A stretch of 8,939 nt of DNA from a bacterium (lineage in GTDB: Bacteria > Patescibacteriota > Minisyncoccia > Minisyncoccales > CG1-02-41-26), in assembly GCA_018400675.1 (NCBI GenBank), contig JAGYMG010000019.1:1-8939 (forward strand). The letters are read 5' to 3'. The notes beneath the pieces were generated by a model. The model was given only the letters and a program-made list of their open reading frames with translations, made no database searches and had not been told where the DNA came from. The translations under genes and the position numbers were made by a program. This document shows positions 1-6,166 of the stretch, piece after piece. The stretch's first letter is position 1. Each line of letters begins with the position of its first letter.

Positions 1-973
1 TTCCATCGCCATCTCCGACCCTTATATCAATCAGAGCATTTCTATCAGCTTCCTCAAGGCGAAGATTGATGTTTTCAATATAAGACAAAAACTCTTTTCT
101 TTGCTCAGCATCTTTGTTCAGTTCACGCTGGACTGTCTTAACCGTTTTTCCTCTGGCAAGAGCAAACGCTTCAATAACAGAGCCTACTTGTTCAGCTGCC
201 TGCTTTCTCGCTGTGAAAAATGCGGCCTCAGACTTGAGTCTCGCTTTGTCAGGCTCTCGGAGTAAATTCTCCAACTCCTTTGTCAGCCGAACTTCTTGGA
301 TTTCAATATCCATATCGGCTGGAGAAAATCCTGCTTCTGTTAAGGCATTCTTGCTGTCGCTAAACAATTCTTTCAGTTTTTCCTTGAGATCTTTTATGTT
401 CTCTGTTGCCTCAGCCCAGGTAACTTCGCCAAAAACAGACCTGAGAGTCGCAGCCACCGTATCTCGCGTCCATTTTTTTAACTCTACTTCGTCTTTGGGT
501 ATGCTCTGCTCTACAATCTTCTTTAGGCCTATACACATGGTTTCAGGATCAACATTCCCCTGAGCAAGAGAAGCGTTGTCTTTCCTTAATCCCTCTGCAA
601 GGGTTGTTTCAAAGAACCTTGGAAAACGCATATAAACCACCGAGTCAATTTCAATCAATTGTTTGCCGTACTCTTTTGCCGTTGCTTTTTTCTTTTTGCC
701 TTTCTTTTTGCCTTTGTTTTTCTCTTTCCCTTGATATTCTCCCGCTCTAGTTATTATTTTTTGAGCAGGATAGTCTAAATTAAACAGAGTCTTAGGATAT
801 CTCAACAGACCTGATTTTGGCAAAAGGGGAGCAAAAGCAAACCCGGAGTTTACAAAATAAACAGGTTTCCCAAAAAAGACATACAGCGCCATCTCGCCTG
901 GGCCAACAATTTTAATGCTGAAAAGTCCCCACACTACTAAAACGAACAGAATAATAGCAATAATGATTATCAT
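1..973 (-). CDS. SPFH/band-7 domain membrane protein (C-terminus beyond window)
   Basis: The 324 visible residues start at an ATG (971-973) and remain open to the window edge, so the C-terminus is missing. Residues 2-19 are a hydrophobic anchor, followed at about 23-60 by the entry to an SPFH (stomatin/prohibitin/flotillin) domain, with a short VGPGEMALYVFFGK stretch typical of the family. Residues about 105-235 carry the rest of the domain, including the pattern of an IDSVVYMRF strand and a later DIEIQEVRL strand. From about 230 the protein is rich in Glu, Lys, Arg and Ala (KARLKSEAAFFTARKQAAEQV), as in the coiled-coil oligomerisation arm of flotillins. A lysine-rich insert (residues about 82-100) interrupts the domain. 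Family members form ring-like membrane scaffolds; the specific role here is unknown. It lies 49 nt after tsaE on the same strand and has the strongest Shine-Dalgarno in the window. Family call firm, subfamily uncertain. Confidence 0.85.
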   Translation of the reverse strand, partial: MIIIIAIILFVLVVWGLFSIKIVGPGEMALYVFFGKPVYFVNSGFAFAPLLPKSGLLRYPKTLFNLDYPAQKIITRAGEYQGKEKNKGKKKGKKKKATAKEYGKQLIEIDSVVYMRFPRFFETTLAEGLRKDNASLAQGNVDPETMCIGLKKIVEQSIPKDEVELKKWTRDTVAATLRSVFGEVTWAEATENIKDLKEKLKELFSDSKNALTEAGFSPADMDIEIQEVRLTKELENLLREPDKARLKSEAAFFTARKQAAEQVGSVIEAFALARGKTVKTVQRELNKDAEQRKEFLSYIENINLRLEEADRNALIDIRVGDGDG

Positions 974-981
974 TCTAATCA

Positions 982-989
982 CTCCTTCC
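982..989 (-). promoter_or_regulatory. Strong Shine-Dalgarno of the SPFH gene
   Basis: Read on the minus strand this is GGAAGGAG, with its AGGAG core 8 nt before the ATG at 973-971. It fixes the start of the SPFH gene and is notable because nearly all other genes in the window lack a recognisable Shine-Dalgarno site. Confidence 0.8.
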
Positions 990-1022
990 CTTATAATATT
1001 TTTTAATGTTACTGCTTATATT

Positions 1023-1490
1023 TTAAAACAAAACTCTTTTTTTGTCAACTATTGTTATCTCTCTTTCCTTTTCTCCCCTTACCTGGAAGTTTAAGGAGAT
1101 TGTCCTTGGTGGCAAAGCTTGTTTTATTCTGTCAGCCCACTCTATAGCAACAATGTTCTTGGGCTGATTAATTATTGTTTCTAAGTCTATGTTTTTTAAG
1201 TCTTTGGAGCCGTTAAGACGATAGCAGTCTACGTGATAAAAATTATTAAAGCTCTTTGTCTTCAGTTCAAACTTTTTTAGAATAACAAAAGTCGGACTGA
1301 GTATCCTTTCCTTTACACCTAAGCCTTTGGCAAATCCTTGAAGGAAACTCGTCTTACCACTGCCTAAGTCTCCAACCAGAGCTAAGACAACACTTGCTTG
1401 GCCATTTTTTTTAAGCACTTTTTTGGCCAGGGCTTCGGCTATTGTTTTTGTTTCCTTAAGACTCTTGGTGATTATTATTTTTTTTGACAT
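1023..1490 (-). CDS. tsaE: TsaE, ATPase of the tRNA t6A synthesis complex
   Basis: TsaE (YjeE family) is the P-loop ATPase that works with TsaB and TsaD to make N6-threonylcarbamoyladenosine at position 37 of ANN-decoding tRNAs. The 155 residues match the usual family length. Visible motifs are the Walker A loop GDLGSGKTS (residues 40-48), SPTFVI (65-70, the switch-like SPT segment), a YHVDCYRL segment (85-92, family HxDxYRL) and IEWADR (116-121, family EWxxR). A basic segment closes the protein. The start ATG has no Shine-Dalgarno. An extended -10 element ends only 9 nt upstream, so the mRNA is probably leaderless. It is the first gene of a minus-strand pair with the SPFH gene. tsaB and tsaD are not in this window. 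Confidence 0.95.
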   Translation of the reverse strand: MSKKIIITKSLKETKTIAEALAKKVLKKNGQASVVLALVGDLGSGKTSFLQGFAKGLGVKERILSPTFVILKKFELKTKSFNNFYHVDCYRLNGSKDLKNIDLETIINQPKNIVAIEWADRIKQALPPRTISLNFQVRGEKEREITIVDKKRVLF

Positions 1491-1499
1491 ATTAGATTA

Positions 1500-1529
1500 A
1501 TTATAGCACAAAGATTTTTTATCCCTGAA
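1500..1529 (-). promoter_or_regulatory. Extended -10 promoter of tsaE
   Basis: On the minus strand the sequence reads TGCTATAAT (1508-1500), a perfect -10 hexamer with the TGn extension. The -35 region is weak (TTCAGG at 1529-1524 with an 18-nt spacer), which an extended -10 can tolerate. Transcription would begin around 1493, 2-4 nt from the tsaE ATG. Confidence 0.65.
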
Positions 1530-1537
1530 ATTGACTT

Positions 1538-1567
1538 TTCCCTATAAATGAGTTAGTTTATAGGGAA
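1538..1567. repeat. Perfect 11-bp inverted repeat in divergent intergenic region
   Basis: TTCCCTATAAA (1538-1548) and TTTATAGGGAA (1557-1567) are exact reverse complements around an 8-nt centre (TGAGTTAG). It lies between the divergent tsaE and DHH-like genes. A TTGACT (1531-1536) just upstream could be a plus-strand -35, but no good -10 follows at normal spacing. It could be a regulator-binding site or an RNA hairpin in the leader of the downstream gene. No T tract follows, so it is not a standard terminator. Confidence 0.6.
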
Positions 1568-1617
1568 CAGAATACTCCATATATCGAGCAGCGTACTGCT
1601 CGCTATAGAAACTAACT
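1551..1617. repeat. Nested inverted repeat (structured leader or MITE-like element)
   Basis: The outer arms AGTTAGTTT (1551-1559) and AAACTAACT (1609-1617) are perfect complements. ATAG (1560-1563) and CTAT (1603-1606) extend the match with a small bulge. Inside is a second perfect hairpin, CGAGCAG (1585-1591) and CTGCTCG (1596-1602) around CGTA. The outer left arm shares bases 1551-1559 with the 1538-1567 hairpin, so the two folds exclude each other. The DHH-like gene starts 17 nt downstream. Attenuator-like RNA and a small mobile repeat are both possible, and the sequence alone does not decide. Confidence 0.55.
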
Positions 1618-1634
1618 ATCGGTTAATAAAGGTT

Positions 1635-2711
1635 ATGGATAACAGTCAAAGGGCAAAAAACTTGATCGAACAGTCCCACGTCATTAAAATCTCTGTCCCA
1701 AAAGACATAGGAGCTGACAGCTTCCCTGCTAGTACGGCTCTTTTTTATGCTTTAAAAAGATTAGGCAAAGAAGTTTTTTTAACACCGCTTACCGCCCCAG
1801 ATAGATTTAAATTTTTAAAAGAAACTTTTGATTTTGACAAAGAGCCCAATGATTTAATTGTTTCTGTCAGAGAAACTGAAGGCAAAATAGACCAGGTCTT
1901 TTACGAAAAAACAGATGAGGGCTTGAAGATTCACTTAAGACCTTTAACAGGTATTATCCCAAAAGAAAATATATCTTTAGAGAGCCAATACTCGGGGAGG
2001 GAACAGCCAGCAAAAGATTATGACCTCTTAATAACCTTTCAAGAAAAAAACCGCTCCCTCTTGGTTGAGACAACCCAATCATTGAACAAAAAAACAATTA
2101 TTATTGAAAGAGAAAACAACTCTTTCTCAGAAAAAACATTAGACCTCATCCAGTCTCTAGAAAAAGACCTCTTTGATAAAAAGGTGAGCAACTGCCTATT
2201 AGCCGGCATAATGTTTGAAAATAATGAATATCAATCCTTCCAGAACAGGCCTGATTTATTTGAAAAAATAATCTTTCTTATTAATCGGGGGGCCGATTAC
2301 AAAGAAATTATTCCTCATTTTTACAACAGCCTGAGTTCTACAAAGTCTCTCTTGTTTAAAAAGGCCGTCAAAAAGATTCGCTTTCAGGGCAAGGAGAATG
2401 TTGCCTGCATCATTCTCGATAAAGAAGACTTTCAAGAGACGGGCAGCACTATTAAAGACCTGCCTTTTATTTTAGAAAGACTAAAGACAGATTTTCTTTT
2501 TTTAAAAAATTTTATGGTTCTTTGGCAAACTGCTAATTCACCTGTTATTACCCAGACGGTCTTCTATACCCAGGATGATGAAATCCTCAATCGACTCAAC
2601 AACCACTTTAAAGGAGCAATAAAGGGCAAGGGTCTGCTTTTCTCCTTAGCGGAAGAAGACACACAAAAAGCCAAAGCAGAAATAATAAGAGTAATTGATC
2701 AAGCAATATAA
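1635..2711 (+). CDS. Degenerate DHH-family (NrnA-like) protein, probable pseudoenzyme
   Basis: The 358-residue protein has the order of a DHH/DHHA1 phosphoesterase but not its metal ligands. Residues 17-50 resemble the family N-terminus, in which an HxxPDxDxxGS motif precedes a helix; here the motif is replaced by VPKDIGADSFPAS before TALFYALKRLGKEVFL. Residues 129-160 resemble the strand leading to the DHH triad, but the triad position reads IIIERE. Residues 187-225 match the family segment that normally carries TGI-x-TDTG, here AGIMFENNEYQS, followed by NRGADYKEI. The C-terminal 265-358 region resembles DHHA1 without its GGGH loop. Nuclease activity is therefore unlikely; a binding or scaffold role is inferred. 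A weak AAGG lies 2 nt before the ATG. The next gene, the PilB-type ATPase, begins 2 nt after its stop, so the two are probably co-transcribed and coupled. Confidence 0.7.
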   Translation: MDNSQRAKNLIEQSHVIKISVPKDIGADSFPASTALFYALKRLGKEVFLTPLTAPDRFKFLKETFDFDKEPNDLIVSVRETEGKIDQVFYEKTDEGLKIHLRPLTGIIPKENISLESQYSGREQPAKDYDLLITFQEKNRSLLVETTQSLNKKTIIIERENNSFSEKTLDLIQSLEKDLFDKKVSNCLLAGIMFENNEYQSFQNRPDLFEKIIFLINRGADYKEIIPHFYNSLSSTKSLLFKKAVKKIRFQGKENVACIILDKEDFQETGSTIKDLPFILERLKTDFLFLKNFMVLWQTANSPVITQTVFYTQDDEILNRLNNHFKGAIKGKGLLFSLAEEDTQKAKAEIIRVIDQAI

Positions 2712-2713
2712 TT

Positions 2714-4006
2714 ATGGAAAAAATTACCAAAGAAGTATCAATAGAAAAAAGCAATTATAAATATCTTGCTGAAAGAATAAAAAACATTGCTACTTTTAAA
2801 AAGGAGATCGAAAAAAACTTGGAGGAAGAAACCAGCCTGCTTGTAGAAGTTATTCTAAGCGGTGCCATTATTCTAAACTCATCAGACATTCATATTGAGC
2901 CAGGAGAAGAAAAGACAAAAATAAGAATAAGAATAGACGGCATTCTCTATGATGTTATTTTTATCAATAACAAGACATACCAGTCTCTCTTGTCCCGCAT
3001 CAAATTATTAGCAGGCCTTAAACTAAATATTCAAAAAAAAGCTCAGGATGGGCGTTTTAGCATTGTTGCTCCCGAAGAAAAGATTGAGGTGAGGGTAGCC
3101 AGCCTCCCTTCAGAGTACGGAGAATCTATTGTTGCCCGGATACTAAGACCTAAGCGATTAATAAAAATAGAAGATCTAGGCATCCGTGAAGATATACTGA
3201 ATCAGTTTAAGCAAGAAATTAAAAAGCTGAATGGAATGATTATTGTCACCGGGCCTACTGGCTCTGGAAAAACAACAACTCTTTATTCTATTCTCAAGAG
3301 AATAAACCAGCCAGAAATAAAGGTTATCACTATTGAGGATCCTATTGAATACCACCTCCCCGGCATCTCTCAAAGCCAGGTTAATCCAGGCAAAGGATAT
3401 GATTTTGCCAGTGGACTAAGGTCTATTGTCCGCCAAGATCCTGATGTTGTCTTAGTGGGAGAGATAAGAGATGAAGAGACTGTGAAAATTGCTCTCCAAG
3501 CCGCGCTCACTGGCCACCTAGTTCTGACCACCCTTCACACCAATGATGCAGCTGGAACAATAACCCGTCTCCAGTCTTTAGGCGGCAAGATAATGAACAT
3601 TGCTCCCGCTATTAACATTGCTATTGCTCAACGATTAGTGAGAACTGTTTGTGATCAATGTGTTAAATTTGTTGAGCCGAATGAAGAAGAGTTAACTTTT
3701 ATCAAAAAAGGGCTGAAAAAAATAAATAAAAAAATATCCCTGCCGTCCTTAAATAAAAAAATAAAAATCCCTAAGGCTCAGGGATGTCAGGCTTGTAATT
3801 TTACCGGCTATAAAGGAAGAATAGGTATTTTTGAATTTTTTATTGTAGATAAAGGGATGGAAAAGTTTATAGCTACACAGCCATCATCGGCTGAAATTTA
3901 TAAAAAGGCTTTGGAAAAAGGCATGACTCCGATGAGACAAGACGGATTAATAAAGGTACTGCAGGGAAAGACAACGTTGGCAGAAATAAAAAGAGTAACC
4001 CAATAA
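2714..4006 (+). CDS. pilB: PilB/GspE-type ATPase of type IV pilus or type II secretion
   Basis: This cytoplasmic hexameric ATPase powers assembly of type IV pilus-like fibres. Visible motifs in order: SSDIHIEP (residues 56-63) of the N2 domain, RIRIDG (71-76), Walker A GPTGSGKT (180-187), Asp box ITIEDPIEY (205-213), Walker B LVGEIRDEE (247-255), His box TTLHTND (272-278), and a zinc-binding tetracysteine (C313, C316, C358, C361). All catalytic motifs are intact. At 430 residues it is shorter than typical PilB (about 560) because the N-terminal MshEN/c-di-GMP-binding domain is absent; only about 40 residues precede the N2 domain. There is no Shine-Dalgarno, so translation probably depends on the gene 2 nt upstream. 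PilB is favoured over GspE because these bacteria usually carry type IV pili, but no pilin, pilC or pilT lies in the window. The stop codon abuts the candidate minus-strand small RNA. Confidence 0.9.
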   Translation: MEKITKEVSIEKSNYKYLAERIKNIATFKKEIEKNLEEETSLLVEVILSGAIILNSSDIHIEPGEEKTKIRIRIDGILYDVIFINNKTYQSLLSRIKLLAGLKLNIQKKAQDGRFSIVAPEEKIEVRVASLPSEYGESIVARILRPKRLIKIEDLGIREDILNQFKQEIKKLNGMIIVTGPTGSGKTTTLYSILKRINQPEIKVITIEDPIEYHLPGISQSQVNPGKGYDFASGLRSIVRQDPDVVLVGEIRDEETVKIALQAALTGHLVLTTLHTNDAAGTITRLQSLGGKIMNIAPAINIAIAQRLVRTVCDQCVKFVEPNEEELTFIKKGLKKINKKISLPSLNKKIKIPKAQGCQACNFTGYKGRIGIFEFFIVDKGMEKFIATQPSSAEIYKKALEKGMTPMRQDGLIKVLQGKTTLAEIKRVTQ

Positions 4007-4129
4007 AAAAGAGCTCAAAACTGGACATTGTACCTTAATCGCATAAAGCTAGAATCCTTCCGGGGATAAATCGAGCCAGAGCCAGATTCTCCATTCCAGG
4101 AAGAAACCCTTTATCCAGTTTTGAGCTCT
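4005..4129 (-). ncRNA. Candidate small structured RNA with paired ends, family unknown
   Basis: AAGAGCTCAAAACTGGA (4130-4114 read on the minus strand) is perfectly complementary to the segment at 4025-4009, giving a 17-bp closing stem. The stem runs into six Ts on the minus strand (4010-4005), as in an intrinsic terminator. A near-consensus promoter upstream places the transcript start at about 4128-4129, the edge of the stem. Promoter, paired 5' and 3' ends and T tract thus define one transcript of about 125 nt. Inside, possible helices are 4113-4109 with 4048-4044, 4103-4099 with 4061-4057, and 4090-4085 with 4056-4051; a competing 7-bp helix joins 4116-4110 with 4070-4064. An unpaired stretch (4042-4026) on the 3' side gives a rod with a large asymmetric bulge. 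A 6S-like RNA is conceivable but this is short for one. It is convergent with the ATPase gene, and no open reading frame is evident. Confidence 0.62.
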
Positions 4130-4134
4130 TAGTT

Positions 4135-4163
4135 ATTCTACTATATTTTTAAAAATATGTCAA
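4135..4163 (-). promoter_or_regulatory. Near-consensus sigma-70 promoter of the small RNA
   Basis: On the minus strand TTGACA (4163-4158) is followed by a 17-nt A+T-rich spacer and TAGAAT (4140-4135), 11 of 12 consensus positions at optimal spacing. The start site would fall at 4128-4129. The -35 overlaps the start codon of the plus-strand lamin-tail gene (4157-4159), so the two transcription units could interfere. Confidence 0.75.
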
Positions 4164-4879
4164 CCCGGGCGAAAGTTTTTTGTTTTTTAATTCTCTTTCT
4201 CCTCTCTGGCAGGATAATCCAAGCCCAGAAGGTTGAAAACATTATTATTAGCGAAGTTGCCTGGATGGGTACTGACCTATCGCCCTTTGACGAATGGCTG
4301 GAGCTCTATAATAACAGCTCTCAAGCAGTCAGCCTGGATGGTTGGCAATTATTAGCTCAAGACGGCAGCCCCGCTATTAGCCTTAGAGGCATAATAGATC
4401 CTGGAGAATACTTTCTTTTAGAGAGAACCGATGACACCACTCTCCCGACAATAAAAGCCGATCTTATCTATACAGGCGGACTGAATAACCAGGGCGAACA
4501 TCTTATGCTCTTGAATAAAGCAGGGGAAATAATAGATCAGGCGAACTGTGCTGACGGTTGGTTTTTTGGCTCAAACGAAGAAAAGAAAACAATGGAAAGA
4601 AAGATTTTTTCTATCAGCGATAAAGCAGCTTGGCAGACGAGCACAGCGGCAGGAGGAACGCCTAAAGCTCCCAATTCTCAACCAGCTGAAGAAACAAACG
4701 TCCCCAGCCTTTTCGAAGAAAGCAAAGACCCAATCAGCCAGAAAAAGAGTAATAAGCCAGAAGTTATATCGGAAAACCAAAAAAGATTAGGTGCTTATAT
4801 CCCTTTAATGATAGGGATTGTTATTGCACTTAGCTCAGCTGGAGTAGCTCTCTGGCTTAAGCAACAAGAAACTAATTGA
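4157..4879 (+). CDS. Secreted lamin-tail-domain (LTD) protein with C-terminal membrane anchor
   Basis: The 240-residue protein begins with a Sec-type signal peptide: basic residues at 4-6, a hydrophobic core at about 7-17, and likely cleavage near 24 (IIQAQ-KV). Residues 27-165 form a lamin-tail domain: IIISEVAWMG at 29-38, DEWLELYNNS at 45-54, a DGWQL strand at 61-65, a DPGEYFLLER segment at 81-90, and a closing WQTSTAAGGTPKAPN. This immunoglobulin-like fold is common in surface and secreted bacterial proteins and is thought to aid adhesion or binding of DNA or other partners. Residues 170-210 are a Ser/Pro/Glu/Lys-rich linker. Residues 213-234 are a transmembrane helix followed by a short polar tail. 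The domain is thus predicted outside the cell and tethered. No Shine-Dalgarno precedes the ATG. A weak TATATT (4142-4147) could serve as a -10, which would give an almost leaderless mRNA. Its partner is unknown. Confidence 0.85.
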   Translation: MSTRAKVFCFLILFLLSGRIIQAQKVENIIISEVAWMGTDLSPFDEWLELYNNSSQAVSLDGWQLLAQDGSPAISLRGIIDPGEYFLLERTDDTTLPTIKADLIYTGGLNNQGEHLMLLNKAGEIIDQANCADGWFFGSNEEKKTMERKIFSISDKAAWQTSTAAGGTPKAPNSQPAEETNVPSLFEESKDPISQKKSNKPEVISENQKRLGAYIPLMIGIVIALSSAGVALWLKQQETN

Positions 4880-4904
4880 TTTTTTACTAAAAATAGCTTA
4901 ATAT
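4876..4904 (+). promoter_or_regulatory. Possible promoter of the yebC-ruvC unit
   Basis: TTGATT (4876-4881) and TAATAT (4899-4904) are 17 nt apart, each 4 of 6 consensus positions. The predicted start at about 4911 is 2 nt before the YebC ATG (4913), which has no Shine-Dalgarno, so the transcript would be leaderless or nearly so. The element overlaps the stop codon of the lamin-tail gene. Read-through from upstream is also possible. Confidence 0.45.
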
Positions 4905-4912
4905 TTAGACGT

Positions 4913-5650
4913 ATGTCAGGACACAGTCATTTTTCTAGTATAAAACACAAGAAAGCCGCTGAAGATCAAAAAAGGGGGCAGGTTTTTTCTAAATTAGCCC
5001 GGATGATTTCTATTGCTGCCCGAGAAGGCAGTGACGCTGATAGTAATTCTAAATTAAGGCAAGCCCTCAGCGAGGCAAAAAAAGCGGATATGCCTAAGGA
5101 CAATATTGAGCGCGCTCTTAAAAGAGGCACCGGCGAACTAGACGGAGGAAAGGCTCTCGAAGAAATAAGCTATGAAGCTTTCCTGCCGGGTGGGATAGCT
5201 ATTATTATTGAAGGTATTACTGACAACAAAAATCGTAGCTTGGCAGAAATAAAACACATCCTCCAAAAAAATGGCGGGAAGTTAGCTGAATCAGGCTCTG
5301 TTAAATGGCTCTTTGAACAAAAAGGAATTATTACCATTAGTCTAGACAACCAGACACAGGTGCAGGATAAAGAAAGTCTGGAGTTGGCTGCTATTGAGGC
5401 TGGAGCGGAAAATATTGACTGGGATCAGGCAAGTCGCGGTTTAGAGGTCTATACAAAACCAGATCAGCTAGAAGCTGTAAGAAAAAGGCTAGAAGAAAAA
5501 AAGATTCAAACAGACAACACTGCCTTGGGCTGGCTGCCTAAAGAGTCTCTCCATTTAGACGACAAAGAAAAGAATACTGCCGAAAAGATTTTTGAGACAT
5601 TAGACGAAAACGATGCTGTCCAAGACATTTATTCAAATCTCCACGATTAA
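4913..5650 (+). CDS. yebC: YebC/PmpR-family transcription or translation factor
   Basis: Length (245 residues) and sequence are typical of the family. The hallmark N-terminus is present: MSGHSHFSSIKHKKAAEDQK, then FSKLARMISIAAREG, KADMPKDNIERALKRGTG (residues about 57-74) and a YEAFLPGGIAIIIE strand (83-96). The following segment, TDNKNRSLAEIKHILQKNGGKL, and the SVKWLFEQKG strand are also well conserved. Family members have been described as DNA-binding regulators and, more recently, as factors that help ribosomes through proline-rich stretches. Which applies here cannot be told from sequence. The acidic C-terminal tail ends 9 nt before the ruvC start. Linkage of yebC with ruvC is common in bacteria and supports a shared transcript. 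Confidence 0.95.
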   Translation: MSGHSHFSSIKHKKAAEDQKRGQVFSKLARMISIAAREGSDADSNSKLRQALSEAKKADMPKDNIERALKRGTGELDGGKALEEISYEAFLPGGIAIIIEGITDNKNRSLAEIKHILQKNGGKLAESGSVKWLFEQKGIITISLDNQTQVQDKESLELAAIEAGAENIDWDQASRGLEVYTKPDQLEAVRKRLEEKKIQTDNTALGWLPKESLHLDDKEKNTAEKIFETLDENDAVQDIYSNLHD

Positions 5651-5659
5651 AAAATAATT

Positions 5660-6163
5660 ATGATTATTGTTGGCATTGACCCAGGGCTAGCTACTATAGG
5701 CTATGGTGTAATCCAGACTCCTTTAAGGAGCCGCACCCTACCTTTCTCCCACTCAAGGATAAAAGGGAAGATTAAGTGTTTGGAATACGGGGTAATTACA
5801 ACAAAGGCTCTCCTAGAAAAAGAAAAAAGGTTAAGTATTATAAATACCCAAACGGCTAAACTGCTTAAAAAATACAGTCCTCATTATTTAGCCTTAGAAA
5901 CCCTTTATTTCTTTAAAAACATGAAGACAGCTTTACCGGTTAGTGAAGCCCGAGGTGTAATTCTTTTGACGGCAGCTAGAAAAAAAATAAAGATTGAAGA
6001 GTATACCCCTCTCCAGGTAAAAATGAAAATCTGCGGTCGTGGCCGAGCTGAAAAAAAAGAAGTTCAGGCAATGATGAAGAAAATGTTAAAGCTGAAAGAA
6101 ATTCCCCGGCCTGACGATGCATCCGATGCCCTGGCTATTGCCATCGCTTCATTGGGCCATTAA
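5660..6163 (+). CDS. ruvC: RuvC, Holliday junction resolvase
   Basis: RuvC is the dimeric endonuclease that cuts Holliday junctions in recombinational repair, with RuvAB as branch-migration partners. The 167 residues are close to the usual length. The four acidic catalytic positions are visible: D7 in VGIDPGLA, E80 in LALETLYFF, and D153 and D156 in PDDASDALAIAIA. Other family features are the segment after E80 (KNMKTALPVSEARGV), the TPLQVK motif and a GRGRAEKKEVQ stretch. An insert of roughly 12 residues, basic and proline-containing (about 21-38), sits between the first two strands. No Shine-Dalgarno precedes the ATG, which follows the yebC stop by 9 nt. ruvA and ruvB are not in this window. 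The gene probably belongs to the yebC unit. Confidence 0.95.
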   Translation: MIIVGIDPGLATIGYGVIQTPLRSRTLPFSHSRIKGKIKCLEYGVITTKALLEKEKRLSIINTQTAKLLKKYSPHYLALETLYFFKNMKTALPVSEARGVILLTAARKKIKIEEYTPLQVKMKICGRGRAEKKEVQAMMKKMLKLKEIPRPDDASDALAIAIASLGH

Positions 6164-6166
6164 GCC

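Noticed and set aside
114..563. Plus-strand open frame of 149 codons
   Set aside because: It lies opposite the SPFH gene, whose minus-strand frame shows a clear domain, membrane anchor and strong Shine-Dalgarno. The plus-strand product is Ser/Phe-rich, typical of the reverse of charged coiled-coil codons.
3176..3373. Minus-strand open frame inside pilB
   Set aside because: It overlaps the Walker A and Asp-box coding region of an intact ATPase and has no start signal or recognisable product.
4051..4090. SRP RNA (4.5S) domain, prompted by CCGGAAGG on the minus strand
   Set aside because: The GGAA tetraloop-like sequence is not followed by the near-invariant AGCAG of the SRP RNA loop, and the flanking strand lacks its pairing partner.
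4009..4130. attC integron site or short inverted-repeat transposon
   Set aside because: The ends lack the GTTRRRY and RYYYAAC boxes of attC, no target-site duplication flanks the 17-bp arms, and promoter plus T tract on one strand fit an RNA gene better.
4548..4790. Two overlapping open frames (one per strand) inside the lamin-tail gene
   Set aside because: Both overlap the linker-coding part of a well-supported gene; their products are low-complexity basic or Cys/Phe-rich.
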